DNA of 11,372 nucleotides from Chitinispirillales bacterium (GTDB lineage: Bacteria; Fibrobacterota; Chitinivibrionia; Chitinivibrionales; Chitinispirillaceae). The DNA is taken from assembly GCA_031254445.1 (NCBI GenBank), contig JAIRUL010000287.1, positions 1-11,372 on the forward strand, written 5' to 3'. Positions 1 to 5,648 of this stretch are shown piece by piece (the first letter of the stretch is position 1; each line of letters opens with the position of its first letter). The notes beneath the pieces were generated by a model that was not told the origin of the DNA, made no database searches, and was given only the letters and a program-made list of their open reading frames with translations. Made by a program: the position numbers and the translations under genes.

Positions 1-10
1 AAAAGATTTT

Positions 11-48
11 GATTTTAAAAGATTTAAAAGATTTAAAAGATTTAAAAG
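11..48. repeat. AT-rich 9-bp tandem array (GATTTAAAA)
   Basis: One 10-bp variant (gattttaaaa, 11-20) is followed by three perfect copies of gatttaaaa (21-29, 30-38, 39-47). The array lies just downstream, in the minus-strand sense, of the pdxA remnant. A similar but shorter AT stretch (gattttgattttaaag, about 1726-1741) lies at the same place after the intact pdxA, so this flank appears to belong to the duplicated segment. Function is unknown; slippage expansion is the simplest explanation. Confidence 0.75.
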
Positions 49-52
49 CTTT

Positions 53-211
53 TTAGGGCCAAAGGCTTAAAGCCAAAGCTGCTCTAATTGCCGACCTCAA
101 ACTTTCTACCGACGCCCTGCCTTTCCACGCTATATCAAATGCCGTCCCGCGGTCAAAATCCATGTCTAGATCCGTAAGCTTCATTCCAAGTTCATGGTAA
201 GGGCCTTGTCG
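53..211 (-). pseudogene. decayed copy of the 3' end of pdxA
   Basis: The minus-strand frame from 211 to the TAA at 53-55 reads like the PdxA C-terminus. It contains DFDRG joined directly to GTAFDIAWK, then a tail resembling ESAVRVALAL. Positions 67-149 match 1759-1841 of the intact pdxA at 68 of 83 bases by hand count. A clean 51-nt deletion then removes the 17-codon stretch that includes GLPIIRTS, and the match resumes at 150-161 (against 1893-1904). Further upstream the match is weaker, with YHELG in place of HDHG and an apparent 4-nt insertion. A TGA at 212-214 closes the frame and most of the gene is missing, so it cannot be functional. It is in the same orientation as pdxA and about 1.7 kb downstream of it. 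Confidence 0.85.
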
Positions 212-286
212 TCATACTTTTATAAGCATTAGCTCGCCCGTGCGCCACTAGTAAGATAACTTTTGTCGATCGTCTCATGGCATTTT

Positions 287-1033
287 TCAATCTGTTGATT
301 CTTCTATCAGAGGAATTAGCTCTTCCGATGTATAGGTATATCTATCCATCTCTCCATTATCTAACGTAACCTCAATATCGGTAAAGCCCGCGAGCTTAAG
401 AGCAAGCATCGACTTATCAACCTCAACCACGAACATACCATCGAGAATATATTGTTTAGATACATCTGTGCGCCTGAGATATGCGTCCTGCCCTGAAAAA
501 CGATCGATGAATTTAACGCCAACGATATTTTTGTCATACCACTCCAATTTAAATCGGGGTTGTATTTTTATAATAACAGCTTCCGATTCTACATACACGA
601 TAGAATGATGGGAGAAATATGGATTTTTTAAGCAAATAGGCTTATATGAGTTATAGCAATATTTTTCATATCGCGATGACCATCGAGGTTTTAGCGTAAT
701 CGAAATCCGATAAAAACGCAGAAGATGGTACGCAATTCGCGGTATGTCAATTTCAAGCACAAACATTCCATCATGGATATATTGCTTAGACACATATGTT
801 GTTATGTATGCACCGCCCTCTATATCTATAACGATATGAGAGGTATACCGATTTGGATTGGAGCGAGTTTGTATTTTCACAATAAGTTTTTCCCCTTCAG
901 TCTGCACAAACACAATTCCTTCATTAATTAGAGTTGGCATCGGTCTCCCGGCATAAGCCTGCATTATTCCCAAAATGGCTAACACTAACAATACCATTCG
1001 TAGGTGTCGCATTTGCGTTATATTTCCATTCAT
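287..1033 (-). CDS. secreted protein of two ~110-residue repeats, unknown function
   Basis: I do not recognise the family. From the ATG at 1033 the product is 248 residues and opens with a signal-peptide-like segment (MRHLRMVLLVLAILGIMQAYA, residues 8-28), with likely cleavage after AYA. The mature part is two copies of one unit (about residues 40-115 and 144-225), 110 residues apart. The clearest shared motif is VSKQYIxDGMFVxE, at residues 81-94 and 191-204, which is also visible in the DNA (746-793 and 416-463). Predicted beta-rich character suggests an extracellular or envelope protein. The ATG was chosen because AGGAG lies 10 nt upstream and the signal peptide follows at once. The frame stays open to a TTG at 1138, which would add 35 Lys/Glu-rich residues and turn the hydrophobic segment into a membrane anchor. 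It lies 150 bp downstream of the BspA-type gene and is AT-rich like it. Confidence 0.7.
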   Translation of the reverse strand: MNGNITQMRHLRMVLLVLAILGIMQAYAGRPMPTLINEGIVFVQTEGEKLIVKIQTRSNPNRYTSHIVIDIEGGAYITTYVSKQYIHDGMFVLEIDIPRIAYHLLRFYRISITLKPRWSSRYEKYCYNSYKPICLKNPYFSHHSIVYVESEAVIIKIQPRFKLEWYDKNIVGVKFIDRFSGQDAYLRRTDVSKQYILDGMFVVEVDKSMLALKLAGFTDIEVTLDNGEMDRYTYTSEELIPLIEESTD

Positions 1034-1182
1034 CTTTTCTATCTCCTCTTCTGCTTTTTTAGTCCTTTTTGCTTTATTTTCTGCATCTTTCTTAGCTTCT
1101 TTTATTATTTCTTTGGCACCGTCCGAGTGATAGCCCAAATCCCAAATGTTAAAATAATTTTCTTCATGTTATATCCGTTCCA

Positions 1183-1626
1183 TTAGATGCCATCGCAGTA
1201 ATCAAACACACTTCTCCCCCCAATAGATGACACGCTCGCTGAAATCGTGACGGGCTTTAATCTAGGCAAGCGGGCAAATGCCAGCGACCCGATATGGGTC
1301 ACACCATTTTCAACGACTACATCGGTAATTGACAATGAGGCAGGGTCGGAAAAGCTGCCAAATTCACCGAAACGGCCGCGCCACGGAGCCCAGTCACCAT
1401 ATTCAAAATAATCTTTCATCGCCCCTTTCCCGAAGACCCTAAGCGTCCCGTTTTTCAGCGTAGCCTTTACTGTACGTAACTTACCTTTTTCTCCGCAGGG
1501 CCATGTTTTCTCGACAAACGGTATCAATACTAAACTATGCAAATGATAGGTGCCGACGATGCCCGGTATCGTCAGAATGGTAGCGAGGCACGCTATTAGT
1601 AAAATAGGTATTGCCGGCCATTTCAT
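1183..1626 (-). CDS. short secreted BspA-type leucine-rich repeat protein
   Basis: The product is 147 residues with an N-terminal signal peptide or anchor (hydrophobic residues about 5-27). It continues with the lead-in typical of BspA-like proteins: a CG near residue 45, NGTLRVFGKGAMKDY (about 59-73), and an aPW motif. Two LRR_5-like units follow: ITDVVVENGVTHIGSLAF, then VTISASVSSIGGRSVF. Family members usually carry many such units; this one stops after two, so it is either a minimal version or truncated. BspA-type repeats are known in surface and adhesion proteins, but nothing here shows a partner. The ATG at 1626 has AAGGAG 11 nt upstream and overlaps the TGA of a short preceding frame (ATGA). 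The next gene starts downstream, so the two may be cotranscribed. Confidence 0.75.
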   Translation of the reverse strand: MKWPAIPILLIACLATILTIPGIVGTYHLHSLVLIPFVEKTWPCGEKGKLRTVKATLKNGTLRVFGKGAMKDYFEYGDWAPWRGRFGEFGSFSDPASLSITDVVVENGVTHIGSLAFARLPRLKPVTISASVSSIGGRSVFDYCDGI

Positions 1627-1737
1627 GGCACCTGTCGCTCCTTAATAACCTTGAAAATCTCCTACCCAGGGGTGTTGCGGTAAGCGTGCTGCACCCCATC
1701 CACATCTTAAAAATCAATATTTTGGGATTTTGATTTT

Positions 1738-1753
1738 AAAGATTTTAATCTTT
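1738..1753. other. small AT hairpin overlapping the pdxA stop codon
   Basis: The sequence aaagatt-tt-aatcttt is a perfect 7-bp inverted repeat spanning the pdxA TAA. It could help end or protect the pdxA transcript, but it is weak and AT-only, with no clear T-tract beyond it. I would not call it a terminator on this evidence. Confidence 0.35.
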
Positions 1754-2746
1754 TGACGTTAAAGCCAACGCTACTCTAACCGCCGACTCCAAGCTCCCGC
1801 ACGACGCCTTGCTTTTCCATGCTATATCAAATGCCGTCCCGTGGCCCACCGAGGTTCTGATTATCGGCAGACCGACCGTGATGTTCACTCCGCGGTCAAA
1901 ATCCCTAGACTTTAGGGCTACGAAGCCGTGGTCGTGGAGCATGGATATTACCCCGTTGAACTCGCCCTTAAAGGCGCGGTTGAAGACGGTGTCGGGGGGG
2001 AGGGGGCCTGCGGCGTCGATGCCCTCGGCTTTTGCCGCATTGATTGCGGGGATGATCTCTTTAATCTCCTCGTCGCCGAACAGCCCGTTCTCCCCGGCGT
2101 GGGGGTTTAGGCCGGAGACGGCCATGCGGGGGGGGTCGAGGCCGAGGCTTTTGAGCGAGCGGTGGAGCAGGCGGATTTGGGCGAGGACGCGCTCCTTTGT
2201 TATCATATTAATAGCGTTGCGCAAGGACACATGCGTCGTGACGTGGGCGACCGCCACGCCGTCGAGCAGGAAGACCATTGAGTAGCCGCCCTCGCCTACG
2301 CCCGTCTTGTCGGCAAATATCTCTGTGTGGCCGGGGTAATCGATACCCGCCATCTTGAGCGATTCTTTGGATATGGGGTTCGTCACAACTCCCGCCGCGC
2401 GCCCGGCCATCGCTATTTCAATCGCCTTAATAATGTATTGATAGGCCGCCCGCCCGCAGTTTGCCTGCGGCTTGCCGGGGGCAAAATCGGAGGCGTCGAT
2501 CGCGTTGACGTTTATGATATTGATAACTCCGTCGCCAACCCCCGAAAAATCCCCATCCTCCCCCTCCAAAACGTTAAACGCCGCAGGCAAAGAGCAAAAC
2601 GCCGCCGCCCGCCGCATCACGCCGACATCCCCAACTACAACGACATTGCAATCTAACCCGCCGCGAAGCAACGACTCAACGGCAATCTGCGGCCCAACCC
2701 CGGCGGGATCGCCCATTGTTAGGAGTAATGGAAGTGTATTTTTCAT
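1745..2746 (-). CDS. pdxA: 4-hydroxythreonine-4-phosphate dehydrogenase (PdxA)
   Basis: PdxA oxidises 4-phosphohydroxy-L-threonine with NAD(P) in the DXP-dependent route to pyridoxal 5'-phosphate, in the cytoplasm. From the ATG at 2746 the product is 333 residues, close to the family's usual ~330. Signatures in order are TMGDPAGVGPQ (10-20), TNPISKESL and PGHTE (122-142), THVSLR (171-176), LNPHAGENGLFGDEE (213-227), LPPDTVF (249-255), HDHG (271-274, usually HDQG) and VGLPIIRTSVGHGTAFDIA (291-309). The histidines at 140, 172 and 271 match the family's metal ligands. The frame can extend to a TTG at 2761, but the ATG gives the normal N-terminus. It lies 124 bp downstream of the TonB-like gene. 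A degraded second copy of its 3' end lies at 53-211. Confidence 0.95.
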   Translation of the reverse strand: MKNTLPLLLTMGDPAGVGPQIAVESLLRGGLDCNVVVVGDVGVMRRAAAFCSLPAAFNVLEGEDGDFSGVGDGVINIINVNAIDASDFAPGKPQANCGRAAYQYIIKAIEIAMAGRAAGVVTNPISKESLKMAGIDYPGHTEIFADKTGVGEGGYSMVFLLDGVAVAHVTTHVSLRNAINMITKERVLAQIRLLHRSLKSLGLDPPRMAVSGLNPHAGENGLFGDEEIKEIIPAINAAKAEGIDAAGPLPPDTVFNRAFKGEFNGVISMLHDHGFVALKSRDFDRGVNITVGLPIIRTSVGHGTAFDIAWKSKASCGSLESAVRVALALTSKD

Positions 2747-2781
2747 GATGCCGCCTGACAACCGTTAAAAACAGCGCGCTA

Positions 2782-2869
2782 ACGTTCAGCGCGCAGCGAA
2801 CGTCAAAACCAATTCGCGCTCCTGCAGTTGGCTTTCTCTGCGCGCTGTGCGCTATGCGCTGAACGCTGC
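2782..2869. repeat. GC-rich intergenic cluster of inverted repeats and 7-bp units
   Basis: This gap between the TonB-like gene and pdxA holds several overlapping elements. acgttc (2782-2787) pairs with gaacgt (2798-2803). cgttcagcgc (2783-2792) pairs perfectly with gcgctgaacg (2856-2865). cagcgcgcag (2787-2796) pairs perfectly with ctgcgcgctg (2838-2847). The right side is also a 7-bp tandem series: gcgctgt, gcgctat, gcgctga, acgctgc (2842-2869). The arms could fold into one long cruciform or RNA stem in the leader of pdxA. Whether it acts as a terminator, attenuator or processing site cannot be decided here; no T-tract follows. Confidence 0.6.
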
Positions 2870-2870
2870 C

Positions 2871-3929
2871 TCACTTCACCCTCACCATAACCTCTATGGT
2901 CTGCCCCTCGTCCGAGTCCGCTACCGCCGGAAACAGCCAGCTTTTCATGTCTAGCGCCGCGAGGTCGTCGAAGCGTTTGGTTTGAATCTTGGAGCGGCGG
3001 AGCTTGAAGCCGGTGACCGCGCCCTCGGGCGAGACGGTCATGCGGATGTCCATAGCGTCGGGGACGGCTCGCGGGTCGTAGCGGCGGGCGAGCTCGTCTA
3101 ATACTATGGGTTTATAGTATGAGCGTATCAGCGACTCGATAGCCCCGGCCCGCGCGAAGAACGGCACGGCGTCCATGGAGCGCGCGAGCGTCTTTTTGGA
3201 GAACCAAGGCAATGTCGCCGACGCGGGGCATGCCCCTAGAGTAATCTTATCTATGGCGCTTAGGATAGCGGCGTTGCCGGGAAAGAATTTCTTGATGTCG
3301 CCGACATACGGCCGGTACTCGCGCCGGTTGACAGTCAATACGGCATTATTACCGGCGCCGTCAACGCCGCTATTATTATTGATACCGCTAACATTATTAG
3401 CGCCGCCGCCCTCCCCTATCCCTATCTGCCAAATCTCGTCCACCTGGCTCGCCCCGTAGCAAGTGTCCAAGCCGTTGGCGAATATCTGCCTGATGATGCG
3501 CACCTCGCAGTAGTAGGATCTGTTATCGGGGCTGTAGGAGTAGGGCCTAACATACCCGTACATGACATGCGTCATTGTGTGCCGCTCGCCCGAGGGGGTA
3601 TTGATGTCCCACGCGCTCACCATCCACAGCATCCCGTTGTCGATGAGCTCCATGCTCTCCCGCTTCGCGACCGGGGAGCTTTCGGGGTCGCCCTCGGCGT
3701 AGACCCTTAATCCGGCGATCGCCTTTTGCACCTCAAGAGACTTGGCCGAATCGAACTGCTCGAGATTCTTAAAGTTCTCGAAGTCGGAGTGGAGAAGGCT
3801 TGCGAGCCCGGAGGGGAGCCCGGACTTCCGCATCCCGTCTATCATTACCCACGAGATGACGAACAAAAGCGCTAGCAATAGCCCTGCTTTGTACGACGGG
3901 TATTTTCTGAGTTTCACGCGGGACTTCAT
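2871..3929 (-). CDS. single-span membrane protein with TonB/AgmX-like C-terminal domain
   Basis: The product is 352 residues. It has a basic N-terminus and one hydrophobic segment (about 15-30), fitting an inner-membrane anchor with a periplasmic body. A Gly/Asn-rich low-complexity stretch (about 171-197, with GGGANN, INNNSG and GAGNNA) splits the middle. The last ~90 residues (about 264-352) resemble TonB/AgmX-type C-terminal domains: MTVSPEGAVTGFKL (297-310), then a WLFP motif (331-334) and a final VMVRVK strand. The usual proline-rich spacer of TonB is absent and no ExbB/ExbD genes are nearby, so an energy-transducing role is not shown. The ATG at 3929 lies 2 nt after the folE stop, with GGGAGG in the last folE codons as ribosome binding site, so translation is probably coupled to folE. 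The middle region is unrecognised. Confidence 0.75.
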   Translation of the reverse strand: MKSRVKLRKYPSYKAGLLLALLFVISWVMIDGMRKSGLPSGLASLLHSDFENFKNLEQFDSAKSLEVQKAIAGLRVYAEGDPESSPVAKRESMELIDNGMLWMVSAWDINTPSGERHTMTHVMYGYVRPYSYSPDNRSYYCEVRIIRQIFANGLDTCYGASQVDEIWQIGIGEGGGANNVSGINNNSGVDGAGNNAVLTVNRREYRPYVGDIKKFFPGNAAILSAIDKITLGACPASATLPWFSKKTLARSMDAVPFFARAGAIESLIRSYYKPIVLDELARRYDPRAVPDAMDIRMTVSPEGAVTGFKLRRSKIQTKRFDDLAALDMKSWLFPAVADSDEGQTIEVMVRVK

Positions 3930-3931
3930 GG

Positions 3932-4477
3932 TTACCTCCCTATAAGCCTCAAAAATTCCATCCTTGTCTCCGGCTCGCCCCTAAAGCTGCCGAGCATCGA
4001 CGAGGTTACCATTACCGAGTTTTGCTTTGACACGCCGCGCATCATCATGCACAGGTGGCGCGCCTCTATAACTACCCCGACGCCCTCGGCGCCTATCGGT
4101 TCCATTATTGTTTCGGCAATCTGCCTTGTAAGCCGCTCCTGCAGCTGTAGGCGGCGGGAGAAACTGTCGACGACGCGCGCGAGCTTGCTCACGCCGTAAA
4201 CGCGCCCCTTGGGTATGTAGCCGATGTGGCACTTCCCGAAGAACGGCAGCAGATGGTGCTCGCACACGCTGTACACCTCGATGTCCTTGACGATAACCAT
4301 CTCGTCGGACTCTTCGGTAAATATTGCGCCCTTGAGAATGCCCGCCGGATCCTGCGAGTACCCCTGCAATAGGTGCTCCCAAGCGCGCGCCACCCGCGCC
4401 GGCGTATCGCGCAACCCCTCGCGCGCGGGATCTTCGCCAATAGAGGCGAGGAGCTGTTTGACGATGTCTTCGGTCAT
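3932..4477 (-). CDS. folE: GTP cyclohydrolase I (FolE)
   Basis: FolE converts GTP to 7,8-dihydroneopterin triphosphate, the first step to folate and other pterins; it is a cytoplasmic multimer. The product is 181 residues. [13 protein letters not shown] (21-33) matches the family N-terminal motif. [19 protein letters not shown] (71-89) carries the Zn ligands Cys72 and His75. [20 protein letters not shown] (95-114) follows, and HLCMMMRG (141-148) gives the third ligand Cys143. The 71-residue spacing between the two cysteines equals that of the E. coli enzyme (110 and 181). The ATG at 4477 is preferred, with AAGGG about 9 nt upstream; the longer frame begins at a TTG (4501) inside repeat-like leader sequence. 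It heads the run folE-TonB-like-pdxA and is divergent from the HTH gene. Confidence 0.95.
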   Translation of the reverse strand: MTEDIVKQLLASIGEDPAREGLRDTPARVARAWEHLLQGYSQDPAGILKGAIFTEESDEMVIVKDIEVYSVCEHHLLPFFGKCHIGYIPKGRVYGVSKLARVVDSFSRRLQLQERLTRQIAETIMEPIGAEGVGVVIEARHLCMMMRGVSKQNSVMVTSSMLGSFRGEPETRMEFLRLIGR

Positions 4478-4504
4478 TTTTGAACCCTTGTTTAAAGACA
4501 ATAT

Positions 4505-4552
4505 TCAATGCTCGATTCTCAATAAACGTCAACGGCAAAGCCAAAATCAACG
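4505..4552 (-). repeat. minus-strand CRTTGA-type units in the folE leader
   Basis: On the plus strand tcaatg (4505-4510), tcaacg (4529-4534) and tcaacg (4547-4552) occur in a stretch of xxCAAx hexamers. Read on the minus strand these are the same CRTTGA core seen in the plus-strand arrays nearby, so units occur in both orientations within this intergenic region. Divergence is high and only the core is reliable. Confidence 0.45.
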
Positions 4553-4568
4553 CCAAGATTAAACAATA

Positions 4569-4618
4569 AAAGCCTTTTGGCTTTCATTGAGCGTTGAGCG
4601 TTGAACATTGAACATTGA
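4569..4618. repeat. hairpin plus five tandem heptamers in the folE leader
   Basis: A perfect 6-bp hairpin (aaagcc-tttt-ggcttt, 4569-4584) is followed by five contiguous 7-bp units with consensus NCRTTGA: tcattga, gcgttga, gcgttga, acattga, acattga (4584-4618). The array lies between the candidate folE promoter and the folE start, so it would be in the 5' untranslated part of that transcript. Confidence 0.75.
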
Positions 4619-4624
4619 TAATAT

Positions 4625-4652
4625 AATATATGCCGCCACGCAAAGAGCGCAA
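4625..4652 (-). promoter_or_regulatory. candidate sigma70-type promoter for folE
   Basis: On the minus strand TTGCGC (4652-4647) is separated by 16 nt from TATATT (4630-4625). Both boxes are reasonable matches to the consensus, and the position is about 150 bp upstream of folE. The surrounding AT-rich sequence allows alternative -10 boxes, for example TATTAT with an 18-nt spacer. Confidence 0.4.
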
Positions 4653-4762
4653 TTTCCCACACATCCGCTCAGACAGGCTCCAAACCGCTTGCAGTTGCCT
4701 ATGAAATGCGCTGTAGGCAAATCGACGGAAACAGTAAAATCTGCATTAAGCGAATTTTTCTC

Positions 4763-4792
4763 TTGACGCCCCCCATACAAGCATATTATATT
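4763..4792 (+). promoter_or_regulatory. candidate sigma70-type promoter for the HTH gene
   Basis: TTGACG (4763-4768) is followed, 18 nt on, by TATATT (4787-4792), a good match to the vegetative consensus. Transcription would start near 4799, giving a leader of about 125 nt that contains the heptamer array and a GC hairpin before the GTG at 4923. Confidence 0.5.
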
Positions 4793-4820
4793 TATAGTAG
4801 CTTGGTGATATTGCTTAAAA

Positions 4821-4907
4821 ACATTGAACATTGGGCATTGTTCATTCGTTGGGCGTTGTTGCGTTGGGCGCATAAAACGCGCCCGAGATAAACAAGTTGA
4901 GCATTGT
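4821..4907 (+). repeat. degenerate heptamer array and hairpin in the HTH gene leader
   Basis: Units acattga, acattgg and gcattgt are contiguous (4821-4841). After an interruption come tcgttgg and gcgttgt (4846-4859), then gcgttgg (4861-4867), with an isolated gcattgt at 4901-4907. The core is again CRTTG. The last units run into a perfect 6-bp hairpin, gggcgc-(7 nt)-gcgccc (4866-4884). An open frame extends through this array from 4824, but its composition is that of the repeat, so it was not used as coding sequence. Confidence 0.65.
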
Positions 4908-4922
4908 TCAGTGGAGGGTCTT

Positions 4923-5558
4923 GTGGGACTAAAAGGCAAGGGTGCGCTTGTGCGGAGCTGCGAAGCCGCCAAGATACTAGGCGTTTCTCGTGAATACGTA
5001 AGGCAGATGGTCATAAACAAAGTTCTGCCCCCGCGTTACCTTTTCAACGCGAACTCGTGGCGCAAGATCTACATCTTCGACCGAAAGCTCGTAGAGCGCT
5101 TCAGCAACCCCTATCTGCGCAAAAGCGTAAAGTGGACGGAGCCCGAGAAGTGCAGCTGGATGACCGCCGTCGAACTTTCCAAGGTACTCAAGTGCAACGC
5201 CGACTGGATATACAACGCAACAAAGAAAGGCTTCTTAGAACCAGAAATAGTTATATCGAGCAGCAAGCAGCAGTTCCGCCTCTACGACAAAAAGAAAGTC
5301 GAGGCGGCCATGGCCCAAAACATAGACAGGCGCAGCGGCCGCAAGGGGCACTCCAAAAAAACGCTGCTGCTCATGGAGAAGATCAAGTACTTTCACTCCA
5401 GAGGCATGAACGACAGCCACATAGCCATAAGGACAAGATCCACACAACCGTTCATTTCAAAACTGCGCAAAGAACTCGGCCTAATATCAAACGCAAGGAT
5501 AGCCTCGGCAAAGCGGCGCGAGGCGCTTATGGCGGCGCAGAAACACAAAAGACGTTGA
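4923..5558 (+). CDS. DNA-binding protein with three helix-turn-helix-like units
   Basis: The product is a basic 211-residue protein, probably a cytoplasmic DNA-binding regulator. Unit 1 (about 12-33: SCEAAKILGVSREYVRQMV) looks like an excisionase/MerR-type HTH and is followed by a winged stretch with aromatic residues. Unit 2 (about 80-102, with TAVELSKVLKCNADWIYNA) is a second copy of that kind, followed by FRLYDKKKVEAA. Unit 3 (about 161-186, with NDSHIAIRTRSTQPFISKL) looks like a resolvase- or Hin-type HTH. The tail is rich in Lys and Arg. No catalytic recombinase or ligand domain is seen. The start is the GTG at 4923 with GGAGGG at 4913-4918 (short 4-nt gap); the longer frame upstream is repeat sequence. 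It is the only plus-strand gene and is divergent from folE. Its target is unknown. Confidence 0.75.
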   Translation: MGLKGKGALVRSCEAAKILGVSREYVRQMVINKVLPPRYLFNANSWRKIYIFDRKLVERFSNPYLRKSVKWTEPEKCSWMTAVELSKVLKCNADWIYNATKKGFLEPEIVISSSKQQFRLYDKKKVEAAMAQNIDRRSGRKGHSKKTLLLMEKIKYFHSRGMNDSHIAIRTRSTQPFISKLRKELGLISNARIASAKRREALMAAQKHKRR

Positions 5559-5576
5559 CATTGACGTTGACGTTAA
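5553..5576 (+). repeat. four hexamers of the CRTTGA family
   Basis: cgttga, cattga, cgttga and cgttaa are contiguous at 5553-5576. The first unit contains the TGA stop of the HTH gene (5556-5558). This is the same core as the 7-bp units near 4600 and 4830, but with a 6-bp period. Confidence 0.7.
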
Positions 5577-5585
5577 ATCAAAACC

Positions 5586-5644
5586 TTTAAAATCTTTTAG
5601 GGACGGGGCCCTGCCCCGCCCTCAAAAGGCTAAAAGATTAAAAG
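5586..5644. terminator. hairpin between convergent genes, possible two-way terminator
   Basis: A GC core, ggg-a-cggggc / cct / gccccg-ccc (5600-5621), forms a 9-bp stem with one bulged A and a 3-nt loop. AT-rich arms flank it: tttaaaatctttta (5586-5599) and taaaagattaaaag (5631-5644), which are nearly complementary. It lies between the HTH stop (5558) and the ptsI stop (5649), where a terminator for both strands is expected. A T-rich tract directly after the core exists only on the minus-strand side (tttga, from 5626 to 5622), and it is short. Confidence 0.6.
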
Positions 5645-5648
5645 CCTA

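Noticed and set aside
192..278. A 28-codon minus-strand frame (MRRSTKVILLVAHGRAN...)
   Set aside because: It is short, overlaps the pdxA remnant, has no clear ribosome binding site and no recognisable relation; chance is likely.
2747..2761. Longer pdxA start at 2761
   Set aside because: It is a TTG adding five residues ahead of the family's normal N-terminus; the ATG at 2746 places TMGDPAG where expected.
3338..3410. Trinucleotide-like repeat (att/gcc-rich) suggesting a phase-variable tract
   Set aside because: It encodes the Gly/Asn-rich linker of the TonB-like protein with mixed codons and no long pure tract, so slippage-driven switching is not supported.
4478..4501. Longer folE start at 4501
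   Set aside because: It is a TTG with no clear ribosome binding site in repeat-like leader DNA; the ATG at 4477 has AAGGG and gives the usual family length.
4584..4867. CRISPR-like array between folE and the HTH gene
   Set aside because: Units are 6-7 bp, contiguous and degenerate, with no spacers and no cas gene in the window.
4824..4922. N-terminal extension of the HTH protein from an ATG at 4824
   Set aside because: The extension is made of the degenerate heptamer array, gives a low-complexity Cys/Arg-rich peptide with no HTH relation, and a GTG with a GGAGGG site lies at 4923.
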